Source: Bradyrhizobium elkanii USDA 76 (GTDB taxonomy: Bacteria > Pseudomonadota > Alphaproteobacteria > Rhizobiales > Xanthobacteraceae). From it: DNA of 64,000 bases. The notes beneath the pieces are model-generated. The model was given only the letters and a program-made list of their open reading frames with translations, was not told the origin of the DNA and made no database searches. Location: assembly GCF_023278185.1 (NCBI RefSeq), contig NZ_CP066356.1, forward strand, positions 5,014,001 to 5,078,000, given 5' to 3'. Made by a program: the position numbers and the translations under genes. This document shows, piece after piece, positions 57,382-64,000 of the stretch. Numbering within the stretch: the stretch's first letter is position 1; the number at the start of each line of letters is the position of its first letter.

Positions 57382-57529
57382 TTTTCTTGGCTTCGCAAGC
57401 AACCGTGCTATGGTTTGGGCGCGAAATCCGCAGTTCGTTGAATTCACTGGGATTTCATGCGATATACATACGGTCGTTCGCTTGTTTCCCCGTTATCCTT
57501 GGCAAGCCAACACCCTCCGAGGCGCCCCG

Positions 57530-58183
57530 ATGGCACGCACGATCGGCTCACACGGTCCCACCACGCTGGAGGCGATCCGCAAGGCCGGTGTGCGCCTGAT
57601 CTTCGAGCACGGCTACGAGGCCATGAGCCTGCGCCAGCTTGCCGCCGAGGTCGGCATTCAGGCGGGCTCACTCTACAACCATATCTCAACCAAGCAGGAC
57701 CTGCTGTTCGATCTGGTGCAGGACCATATCAACGATTTGCTGCGCGAGCTTGATCTTGCGCTGGAGGGCAAGGCCGATCCGGCCGAGAAGCTGCGCGCCT
57801 TTGTCGCGTTCCATGTCACCTATCACATGACCCGCAAGCGCGAGGTCTTCATCGCCAATTCCGAGCTGCGCAGCCTCGATGCGAAGAACTACGACGCCGT
57901 GGTGGCGCTGCGCGGCGCCTATGAGCAGCGGCTGGCGCAGATCCTGACCGACGGGGTGTCGGACGGCGTGTTCGAGGTGGTCGACATCCAGGTCGCGACC
58001 TTCGCGATCCTGGCGTTGCTCACCGGGCTCTGCACCTGGTACCGCCCCGGCGGCCGGCTGACCCGCGACGCCATCATCGCGGCGCATGAGAAGCTGGTGC
58101 TGTCGGGCGTCGCGCCGCAAGCCGCGATCGGCCAGGCGAGCCACGGCAGCGACAGCCGGCGCGCCGCCGCGGCGGGCTCGTGA
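57530..58183 (+). CDS. TetR-family transcriptional regulator
   Basis: 217 residues. N-terminal HTH: 'TTLEAIRKAGVRLIFEHGYEAMSLRQLAAEVGIQAGSLYNHISTKQDLLFDLVQ' (about 11-64) is canonical; the ligand domain (about 75-190) is helical. Divergent from liuA, with candidate operators in between, so it probably controls the leucine/isovalerate genes in response to an acyl-CoA. Identity of the ligand is inference. ATG at 57530 follows GAGG. Its stop overlaps the Lrp-type gene start. Confidence 0.92.
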   Translation: MARTIGSHGPTTLEAIRKAGVRLIFEHGYEAMSLRQLAAEVGIQAGSLYNHISTKQDLLFDLVQDHINDLLRELDLALEGKADPAEKLRAFVAFHVTYHMTRKREVFIANSELRSLDAKNYDAVVALRGAYEQRLAQILTDGVSDGVFEVVDIQVATFAILALLTGLCTWYRPGGRLTRDAIIAAHEKLVLSGVAPQAAIGQASHGSDSRRAAAAGS

Positions 58184-58680
58184 CCGTGACCGAGCGCCCA
58201 CAACTCGATGACATCGATCTGCGGATCCTGTCCGAGTTGCAGCGGGACGGCCGGATCAGGATCAACGAGCTCGCCGAGCGGGTCGGCATCACTGCCCCGC
58301 CCTGCCTGCGCCGGGTCCGCGCCCTGCGCGGCCGCGGCGTGATCCAGGCGATCCGCGCCACGCTGGACGAACGGCTGCTCGGCTATGAGGTGACGACTTT
58401 CGTGCTGATCCAGCTCGACAGCCAGACGCTGAGCGCGATTGAGGCGTTCGAAGCGGCGGTGGCAGCCGTGCCGCGCTTCCTGCAATGCTGGCGGATCTCG
58501 GGCGATGCCGACTTCATGCTCCGATGCGTCGCGCCCAGCGTCGACGACATGCGCCAACAGCTGCTGCAATTCGCCGGCCTGCCCAATGTGCGCAAGATCA
58601 GAAGCTTTCCGGTGCTCGGCGTCTCCAAGGACGCGCCGCTGCCGATCCCGGGCGCCCTCGCCGCGCCCGCGGCAAGCTGA
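58180..58680 (+). CDS. Lrp/AsnC-family transcriptional regulator
   Basis: 166 residues. 'LDDIDLRILSELQRDGRIRINELAERVGITAPPCLRRVRALRGRGVI' is the Lrp HTH; the RAM/AsnC effector domain follows (about 70-150, with 'RFLQCWRISGDADFMLRCVAPS'). Starts with GTG at 58180 overlapping the tetR stop (GTGA), so it is translationally coupled to it; GTG at 58186 is an alternative. An amino-acid-sensing regulator fits the leucine-degradation context. Confidence 0.93.
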   Translation: MTVTERPQLDDIDLRILSELQRDGRIRINELAERVGITAPPCLRRVRALRGRGVIQAIRATLDERLLGYEVTTFVLIQLDSQTLSAIEAFEAAVAAVPRFLQCWRISGDADFMLRCVAPSVDDMRQQLLQFAGLPNVRKIRSFPVLGVSKDAPLPIPGALAAPAAS

Positions 58681-58712
58681 TCGGGGCGCCAGTCCGGACC
58701 AGCGCGTCGAAC

Positions 58713-58742
58713 CTTAGTGGGTCCAATCTTAGTGGGTCCAAG
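58713..58742 (-). repeat. 15-base tandem duplication across the stop codon of the NDUFS4-like gene
   Basis: Plus-strand CTTAGTGGGTCCAAT followed by CTTAGTGGGTCCAAG. In the gene's frame the first copy encodes the native W-T-H-stop and the second would encode D-W-T-H-stop behind it. Confidence 0.85.
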
Positions 58743-59034
58743 GCTCCCAGCGGCGGAACGCGAAATTGTCGGCATAGGCGATCTGGCGGTGCGCCGAATC
58801 CTTCGGCTCGATCACCTGGTAGGCGATGCCCTTGCGCTCGCAATAGGCGACCGCCTCTTCCTTGGTCTCGAACTGCAGCGTCAGCTGCTGCTTCATGTCG
58901 GTGGACGAGGTCCAGCCCATCAAGGGCTCAACGGAGCGCGGCTGCTCCGGCTCGTAGTCCAGTTGCCACTCTTTGGTCTTGGCACGTCCCGATTGCATCG
59001 CGTTTTTGGCGGGCTTAAAAATGCGTGCGGTCAT
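58729..59034 (-). CDS. NADH-ubiquinone oxidoreductase accessory subunit, NDUFS4 family
   Basis: 101 residues. 'ARIFKPAKNAMQSGRAKTKEWQLDYEP', 'MGWTSSTDMKQQLTLQFETKEEAVAYCERKGIAYQV' and the ending 'YADNFAFRRWEPWTH' are the NDUFS4/18-kDa (ETC complex I) signature found in alphaproteobacteria and mitochondria. It sits on the peripheral arm of complex I. ATG at 59034; a longer frame to 59106 has no homology. The nuo operon itself is not in the window. Confidence 0.95.
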   Translation of the reverse strand: MTARIFKPAKNAMQSGRAKTKEWQLDYEPEQPRSVEPLMGWTSSTDMKQQLTLQFETKEEAVAYCERKGIAYQVIEPKDSAHRQIAYADNFAFRRWEPWTH

Positions 59035-59276
59035 GGATGGTCGGCCCCGTGGGATGTGCGACATGGAAGCGATTTGAAGGAAACCGCCGGGATAGTATAG
59101 AGACACCTATCAACGATCTGATCGGTGATTCCTCGATCTCGGAGGCAGCCTTCGCCGGACCGGTATAGTCATTCTACCGCGCTGTGACAATCTGGCCTCG
59201 GGAGGCTTCCTTTGGAGCCCGCTGGGCTCGCGGCGCGATCTTCTCGACAAGCATCACCTCGAGGAAGCGGCGCCCC

Positions 59277-60440
59277 ATGGAAATCCACGCTACCCTGCCC
59301 GAAAAAGGACGTGACCTCCGGCTCGACCTGTTCCGCGGGGTCGCGAACTGGGCGATCTATCTCGATCACATCCCCGACAACGTCGTGAACTGGATCACGA
59401 CGCGGAATTACGGCTTCAGCGACGCCGCGGACCTGTTCGTCTTCATCTCCGGCTACACCGCCTCCTTCGTCTATGCCCGCATGATGCTGGAGCGCGGCTT
59501 CATCGTCGGCGCCACCCGGCTGACCAAGCGGGTCTGGCAGCTCTACGTCGCCCACATCATCCTGTTCGTGATCTACATCGCCTCGATCAGCTATCTGGCG
59601 CTGCGCTTCGGCGATTCCGAGATCATCAACGAGTTCAACGTCGCCGGCCTCGTCGACAACGCCACCGAGACGCTGCGCCAGGGCCTGTTCCTGAAATTCA
59701 AGCCGGTCAATCTCGACGTGCTGCCGCTCTATATCGTGCTGATGGGCCTGTTCCCGCCGGTGCTGTGGTTCATGCTGCGGCGGCCGAACTGGACCATGGC
59801 GGCCTCGCTCGTGCTGTGGCTGGTGTCGCGCCACCAGGGCTGGAACCTGCCGGCCTACCCGGCCGGCAGCTGGTACTTCAATCCATTCGCCTGGCAGGTG
59901 CTGTTCGTGTTCGGCTCGTGGTGCGCGATGGGCGGCGCGCGCAACAACATGCGCATCATCAACTCGCGCTACACGCTGTGGTTCTGCATCGCCTATATGA
60001 TCTTCGCGCTGATCATGACGATGGCCGGACGCTTCCCGGACTTCGGCGCCATGTTTCCGGACTGGCTCTATTCGGCCTTCAACCCGAACGACAAGACCAA
60101 CCTTGCGCCGTATCGCTTCCTGCACTTCGTGGTGATCACGGTGCTGGTGATCCGCTTCATCCCGAAGGACTGGGCGGCGCTGGAGTGGAAGGTGTTCGAT
60201 CCCTTGATCGTCTGCGGCCAGCAGTCGCTGGCGGTGTTCTGCGTCGGCGTGTTCCTGTCCTTTGTCGGACATTTCGAGCTCTCGATGAGCTCGGGCTCGC
60301 TGTTCGCGCAGATCTTCGTCAGCATCTCCGGCATCGCGATCATGACGATCGTGGCCTATTACATCTCGTGGTCGAAGCGGCAGGACAAGCCGGTCAAACC
60401 GCCGGCGGCAAAACCCTCGGCGCCGGCGACGGCGGCGTAA
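59277..60440 (+). CDS. opgC: OpgC-domain membrane acyltransferase
   Basis: 387 residues with about ten membrane helices. 'RDLRLDLFRGVANWAIYLDHIPDNVVNWITTRNYGFSDAADLFVFISGYTASFVYARMM' is the OpgC N-terminal signature with conserved H and D. OpgC proteins O-acylate (succinylate) osmoregulated periplasmic glucans or similar glycans. GAGGAAG precedes the ATG. Convergent with, and only 6 bases from, the carbamoyltransferase gene. Substrate glycan unknown. Confidence 0.88.
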   Translation: MEIHATLPEKGRDLRLDLFRGVANWAIYLDHIPDNVVNWITTRNYGFSDAADLFVFISGYTASFVYARMMLERGFIVGATRLTKRVWQLYVAHIILFVIYIASISYLALRFGDSEIINEFNVAGLVDNATETLRQGLFLKFKPVNLDVLPLYIVLMGLFPPVLWFMLRRPNWTMAASLVLWLVSRHQGWNLPAYPAGSWYFNPFAWQVLFVFGSWCAMGGARNNMRIINSRYTLWFCIAYMIFALIMTMAGRFPDFGAMFPDWLYSAFNPNDKTNLAPYRFLHFVVITVLVIRFIPKDWAALEWKVFDPLIVCGQQSLAVFCVGVFLSFVGHFELSMSSGSLFAQIFVSISGIAIMTIVAYYISWSKRQDKPVKPPAAKPSAPATAA

Positions 60441-60446
60441 CAGACG

Positions 60447-62267
60447 TCAGCCGCCGCCGCGGCTGCCGTCCTGCGTCGCCGAGGAGACGATGGTGGCGAC
60501 GTCGCCGAACGTCGTCATGATAGGCGTAACCACCTTGTGCATGGCGGTCTTCGACACCAGCGTGTCGTGCATCACGAGGTTGTCGATCCCGGTGGTGAGG
60601 AAGCAGCTGACCGCGTCCTGCGGCGTCTCGATGATCGGCTCGCCCTTGACGTTGAACGAGGTGTTGATCAGGACCGGCACGCCGGTCAGCGCCTCGAACT
60701 CCTTCAGCAGGCGATAGAGCATCGGGTTGGTCTCTTCCCGCACGCTCTGCACCCGTGCCGAACCGTCGACATGCACGATCGCCGGGATCCTGTCGCGCCA
60801 TTCCGGCCGCACCGGCTTTGCGATCAGCATGTAGGGCGAGTCCTCCTCGCCTTCGAAGATCTCCTTCATGCGCTCGGCCAGCACGATCGGCGCGAACGGC
60901 CGGAAGGCCTGGCGGTGCTTCACGCGGCTGTTGAGGATGTCCTTCATCTCGGCCTTGCGCGGATCGGCGATCAGGCTGCGGTTGCCGAGCGCGCGCGGAC
61001 CGAACTCGGAACGGTCCTGAAACCAGCCGATCACGCGCTGGTCGGCGAGCAGCTTTGCGGTGTCGCGGCAGATATTGTCGCTGCGCTTCGCGTCGATCTG
61101 GATGCGCACCAGGAAGCTTTGCAGCGCGGCGGCCACCTCGGCGTCGCTGTAGCGCCGCCCGACATAGGCGTGGTCCATCACGAACGAGCGGCGCTGCTTG
61201 AGCACCTCGAGCCAGCCGTAATAGGCACAGCCGATGGCGATGCCGTCGTCGCCGGCCGCGGGCTGGATCCAGATGTTGTCGAAACCTGACTCGCGCGCGA
61301 TGCGGCCGTTGGCCACGCAGTTCAGCGCGACGCCGCCGGCGATGCAGAGATTTTTCGCACCCGTGGTCTCGCGCAGCCAGCGCGCCCGCGCGAGCAGCAC
61401 GTTCTCGGTGTCGTCCTGCACCCGCCAGGCGATGTCCTCCCAGTGCCGCATCGCCGGGCTCTTGTCCCAGCTGCCGCTGTCGAGCACGAACGGCTGCTGG
61501 TTCTCGGCGCCCCAGAACGGCACGTGCAGCTTGCCGTCCTTCATCTCGAGCAGATGGCCGACCTGCTCATGGCGGCCATAGGGAGCAAGCCCCATCAGCT
61601 CGCCGCACTTGTTCCAGTCGCCGAACACATAGGTCGAGACCCGGCTGTACAGCGCCCCCAGCCCCGGCATGTTGTAGAACTCGTCCGACAACAGCCCGCG
61701 CGCCGGCTCCATCCAGACCTTCTTCAGGCATTCGAGCCTGGTGTCGTCGAACCTGTAGTAGCTCTCGGACTCGCGGGCCAGCGGCGATGCCGCATCCTCG
61801 GAGTAGGACTCCATCGCGTCGGCCCGATAATTGCCGACGCCGTCGACGATCATCACGACGCCGTCCCTGAATGGCGACACCGCGAACGCGCTGTAGGCAT
61901 GCGCGAGGTGGTGCGAGATCGACACCACCTTGTCGGATTTGGAACGAAACAGCGGATGCTTGATTGCCTCGTTCCGTTCGGTGATCGGCAGGAAGCCCGG
62001 CATATCCTGGTGGAGCATCCGCTCCTCCATCTCGGGCACCGGCAGGATGTAGCTGTTGCGCACCACGAGATCGACGTCGTCGAGGGTGATGCCCTCGGCC
62101 GACAGGCAGTAGTCGACGACTTCCTTGTAGAAGCCGGAGGCGTGCTTCTCGCGGGTGATGCGCTCCTTGGAGATCGCGTAGGCGATCGCGCCGTCACGCA
62201 GCAGGCAGGCGCTGACGTCATGGTCGTAGACGTTGAGACCGAGGACGTAAGTGTGTTGTTTCGGCAT
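60447..62267 (-). CDS. NodU/CmcH-family carbamoyltransferase
   Basis: 606 residues. N-terminal kinase-like carbamoyladenylate half: 'VLGLNVYDHDVSACLLRDGAIAYAISKERITREKHASGFYKEVVDYCL' and the H-H-x-x-x-H 'SHHLAHAYSAF'; C-terminal YrdC-like half: 'QDRSEFGPRALGNRSLIADP' and 'LINTSFNVKGEPI'. These enzymes carbamoylate sugars or antibiotics with carbamoyl phosphate and ATP; rhizobial NodU acts on Nod factors. No nod genes are near, so a surface polysaccharide or other metabolite is more likely. ATG at 62267. Confidence 0.92.
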   Translation of the reverse strand: MPKQHTYVLGLNVYDHDVSACLLRDGAIAYAISKERITREKHASGFYKEVVDYCLSAEGITLDDVDLVVRNSYILPVPEMEERMLHQDMPGFLPITERNEAIKHPLFRSKSDKVVSISHHLAHAYSAFAVSPFRDGVVMIVDGVGNYRADAMESYSEDAASPLARESESYYRFDDTRLECLKKVWMEPARGLLSDEFYNMPGLGALYSRVSTYVFGDWNKCGELMGLAPYGRHEQVGHLLEMKDGKLHVPFWGAENQQPFVLDSGSWDKSPAMRHWEDIAWRVQDDTENVLLARARWLRETTGAKNLCIAGGVALNCVANGRIARESGFDNIWIQPAAGDDGIAIGCAYYGWLEVLKQRRSFVMDHAYVGRRYSDAEVAAALQSFLVRIQIDAKRSDNICRDTAKLLADQRVIGWFQDRSEFGPRALGNRSLIADPRKAEMKDILNSRVKHRQAFRPFAPIVLAERMKEIFEGEEDSPYMLIAKPVRPEWRDRIPAIVHVDGSARVQSVREETNPMLYRLLKEFEALTGVPVLINTSFNVKGEPIIETPQDAVSCFLTTGIDNLVMHDTLVSKTAMHKVVTPIMTTFGDVATIVSSATQDGSRGGG

Positions 62268-62633
62268 GGGCACTCTTTGGGAGGATACTGCAACGCTCAG
62301 AGAACAGGATCGTGTCGACTTCAAGTTCTCGCCGGCATTTTCCGAGGTTCTCAAATCTCTGCTTCTGCGATGCACAAATCAAATCGGCGCAACGCAAGAT
62401 GAACAGAATGAACGGCGGATGAACGACAAGATGAGCGCAGCAACGACAGCATCCTTTGCAGGCGGGACTGTAACTTGACCTTACCTGTTGGTCTCAATAG
62501 AGTCCTTAAAGCTCGCAAGAACCTTAGTGAAAATATTGTCTTAGCATGCTCGAACCGAATGCCGGTGTCGCGCGTCTAAGCGAGACAGCCAGCATCAGTT
62601 CAGATGTTTGGAAGTGGACTGGAGATCTTCAGA
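62268..62633. other. 366-base gap between divergent genes
   Basis: Should hold promoters of the carbamoyltransferase and the Gly-rich protein genes. It is AT-richer than its flanks. I see no convincing small gene or hairpin. Confidence 0.45.
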
Positions 62634-62921
62634 ATGACTAAACGCTACAATATCCTGACTCGTTGCCTAGCAGCAGTCGCTTTGTTGTTCGTCTATGTCG
62701 CAAGCACCTCCGCCATCCTGGTCGGCGTCACGACAGCGCCTGCGCAAGCCTGGCGCGGACGCGGCGGTGGCTGGGGCTATCGCGGCGGCGGCTGGGGCCG
62801 CGGTCGCGGGTGGGGCTATGGCCGCGGATATGGATATGGCCGTGGCTATGGCTACTACGGCGGTTACGTCGGTCCCCGTTGCTGGTGGACCCCGCGTGGT
62901 GTTCGCGTTTGCCGGTGGTAA
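62634..62921 (+). CDS. Gly/Tyr/Arg-rich secreted protein
   Basis: 95 residues. Signal peptide to about residue 39 (LLFVYVASTSAILVGVTTAPAQA), then a 38-residue stretch of G, R, W and Y such as RGRGGGWGYRGGGWGRGRGW and a closing 'PRCWWTPRGVRVCRW' with two cysteines. The repeat is encoded by GGC/GGA TAT/TGG codons. This type is common in Rhizobiales but uncharacterised; it may be a surface or matrix protein. GGAGA precedes the ATG, and a strong terminator follows 39 bases later. Confidence 0.8.
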   Translation: MTKRYNILTRCLAAVALLFVYVASTSAILVGVTTAPAQAWRGRGGGWGYRGGGWGRGRGWGYGRGYGYGRGYGYYGGYVGPRCWWTPRGVRVCRW

Positions 62922-62960
62922 CAACCGCCCGGCCGACACAAGCGATATTGAAGACATGAA

Positions 62961-62998
62961 ATCAGGTGCGTCGGTCCCGACGCACCTGATTTGCTTTT
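62961..62998 (+). terminator. Rho-independent terminator of the Gly-rich protein gene
   Basis: ATCAGGTGCGTCGG-TC-CCGACGCACCTGAT, a perfect 14-base stem, followed by TTGCTTTT. Confidence 0.9.
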
Positions 62999-63041
62999 GG
63001 GGGTTGGTTCACCTGCCGGGCTTGGTTCGGCTGCGGCACGC

Positions 63042-63071
63042 AAGAAAGAGCCCCGGAAGACGCCGGGGCTC
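63042..63071 (-). terminator. Minus-strand terminator downstream of the cyclase-family gene
   Basis: GAGCCCCGG and CCGGGGCTC make a 9-base stem with a 6-base loop; on the minus strand it is followed by TTTCTT. It is 190 bases beyond the cyclase-family gene stop. Confidence 0.65.
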
Positions 63072-63263
63072 TAGTCACGGGAGAGAACGCTTCCGAAATC
63101 GGGACGCGAGGACGAGCCGGCGGCCCGATCACTCAATGCATCTACTGCGTGCATAAGAACAGATTTGGCTGCCTCAAGCTGTAGCCGTGCCGCAACAACC
63201 GGCCGTAATGCACAGCCTGTCCACCGGTTCCCGAAGCTGGCCGGACACAACCCCGGGGCGCGC

Positions 63264-64000
63264 CTAGCCGTCGAGGATCGCGACCGCCCTCGTCCACCCC
63301 GCCGACGCGCGCTCGATCTTCACCGGGAAGCACGACACCATGAACCCGGTCGACGGCAGCTGCTCGAGATTGTGCAGCTTCTCGATGTGGCAGTAGCCGA
63401 TGTGCCGCCCGGCCTTGTGCCCTTCCCAGATCAGGCTGGCGTCCTTGGTCTCGGCGTATCTCTTCGCGGTGAAGACGAACGGCGCGTCCCAGCTCCAGCC
63501 GTCGATGCCGGTCAGCCGCACGCCGCGCTCGAGCAGATACATCGTCGCCTCGTAGCCCATGCCGCAGCCCGAATTGACGTAGTCGGGCCGGCCGTATTTC
63601 GCGCCCGCGCTGGTGTTGACGACGACGATCTCGAGCGGCGACAGCGTGTGGCGGATGCGCTTCAGCTCGGCTTCGACATCCTTGGCGGTCGCGACATAGC
63701 CGTCAGGCAGATGGCGGAAGTCGAGCTTCACGCCCGGCTGGAAGCACCATTCCAGCGGCACCTCGTCGATGGTCCAGGACCGCTCGCCGCGGTTCATGGT
63801 CGGATGGAAATGCCAGGGCGCATCGAGATGCGTGCCGTTGTGGGTGGAGAGCGAGACCTGCTCGACGGCCCAGCCCTGTCCGTCGGGCAGGTCCTCGGCC
63901 TTCAGTCCATCGAAGAACTGCAGCATGCGCGGCAGCCCCTGCTGATGATCGATATACTGGATGGTCGGATGATTGCCGGGCGGATCGGCCGGAACGTCGT
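63264..64000 (-). CDS. Cyclase-family protein (kynurenine formamidase-like), 5' end outside window
   Basis: Open to the right edge, so the N-terminus is missing; 245 residues are visible. The zinc-binding signature 'HNGTHLDAPWHFHPT' (H-x-G-T-H-x-D-x-P-x-H-F) marks the cyclase/KynB superfamily (PF04199), and 'LSPLEIVVVNTSAGAKY' and 'LLERGVRLTGIDGWSWDAPF' follow in order. Members hydrolyse amide or ester bonds with zinc; substrate unknown. An internal ATG at 63926 is not the start because the frame continues upstream with coding-like sequence (QYIDHQQGLPR). Confidence 0.9.
   Translation of the reverse strand, partial: DVPADPPGNHPTIQYIDHQQGLPRMLQFFDGLKAEDLPDGQGWAVEQVSLSTHNGTHLDAPWHFHPTMNRGERSWTIDEVPLEWCFQPGVKLDFRHLPDGYVATAKDVEAELKRIRHTLSPLEIVVVNTSAGAKYGRPDYVNSGCGMGYEATMYLLERGVRLTGIDGWSWDAPFVFTAKRYAETKDASLIWEGHKAGRHIGYCHIEKLHNLEQLPSTGFMVSCFPVKIERASAGWTRAVAILDG

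Larger units (their letters stand above)
62922..63263. other. 342-base gap with two terminators
   Basis: Contains the plus terminator at 62961-62998 and a minus-strand hairpin at 63042-63071, followed by about 190 bases in which I see no gene. Confidence 0.5.

Noticed and set aside
62251..62478. 75-codon plus-strand frame in the carbamoyltransferase upstream region
   Set aside because: It overlaps the start of the carbamoyltransferase gene on the other strand, with no homology or ribosome binding site.

Overview
The window is a gene-dense, GC-rich stretch of alphaproteobacterial chromosome that looks like Bradyrhizobium or a close relative in the Nitrobacteraceae. Reasons: the conserved rhizobial order serS-surE-pcm near tatABC-scpAB-nagZ-argS-dgt; xth-exoR-ilvD in a row; TrmFO; an NDUFS4-type complex I subunit; and several palindromic intergenic repeats that I recognise as typical of this group. 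I see no rRNA, tRNA, CRISPR array, prophage or insertion sequence.

Layout. 1-1340: a secreted beta-propeller protein (cut by the left edge) and a secreted SRPBCC protein, a pair often seen beside PQQ-dependent dehydrogenases. 1499-10645: small metabolic and hypothetical genes: an ABC-type ATPase, a hotdog thioesterase, an acyl-CoA synthetase paired with a two-domain DUF296 protein, an SPW-repeat membrane protein, a secreted TPR protein, a GNAT protein, an exported fumarylacetoacetate-hydrolase-like enzyme, DUF3597 and DUF2189 proteins. 10877-15650: a lytic transglycosylase, small proteins, trmFO and an unusual RIO-like kinase fused to the C-terminal domain of acyl-adenylating enzymes. 16019-20312: yajC-secD-secF plus homologues of the mitochondrial complex I assembly factors NDUFAF3 and NDUFAF6. 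20503-37714: housekeeping block with a DUF815 ATPase, an NlpD-like LysM/M23 lipoprotein, pcm, a response regulator, surE, serS, the Tat translocase, condensin ScpAB, nagZ, a SPOR protein, argS, dgt and erpA. 37783-42048: RND efflux pump. 42212-45573: xth, exoR, ilvD. 46333-48913: a three-gene cassette of secreted proteins, two of them TPR proteins, which I do not recognise as a known system. 48963-50579: a PilZ-PAS-PAS-GGDEF protein. 51482-58680: leucine/isovalerate degradation (isovaleryl-CoA dehydrogenase, methylcrotonyl-CoA carboxylase beta and alpha, HMG-CoA lyase) facing a coupled TetR-Lrp regulator pair. 58729-64000: NDUFS4 homologue, OpgC acyltransferase, NodU-type carbamoyltransferase, a Gly/Tyr/Arg-rich secreted protein and a cyclase-family enzyme cut by the right edge.

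How the genes work together: the Sec and Tat blocks supply protein export; the NDUFAF3/NDUFAF6 homologues downstream of secF plausibly assist membrane assembly of complex I, with the NDUFS4 homologue encoded about 40 kb away; the four liu-type genes convert isovaleryl-CoA towards acetoacetate and acetyl-CoA (the methylglutaconyl-CoA hydratase is not in the window). The most unusual items are the kinase-ANL fusion, the secreted TPR cassette, and the regulator pair with a palindromic candidate operator in front of the leucine genes.
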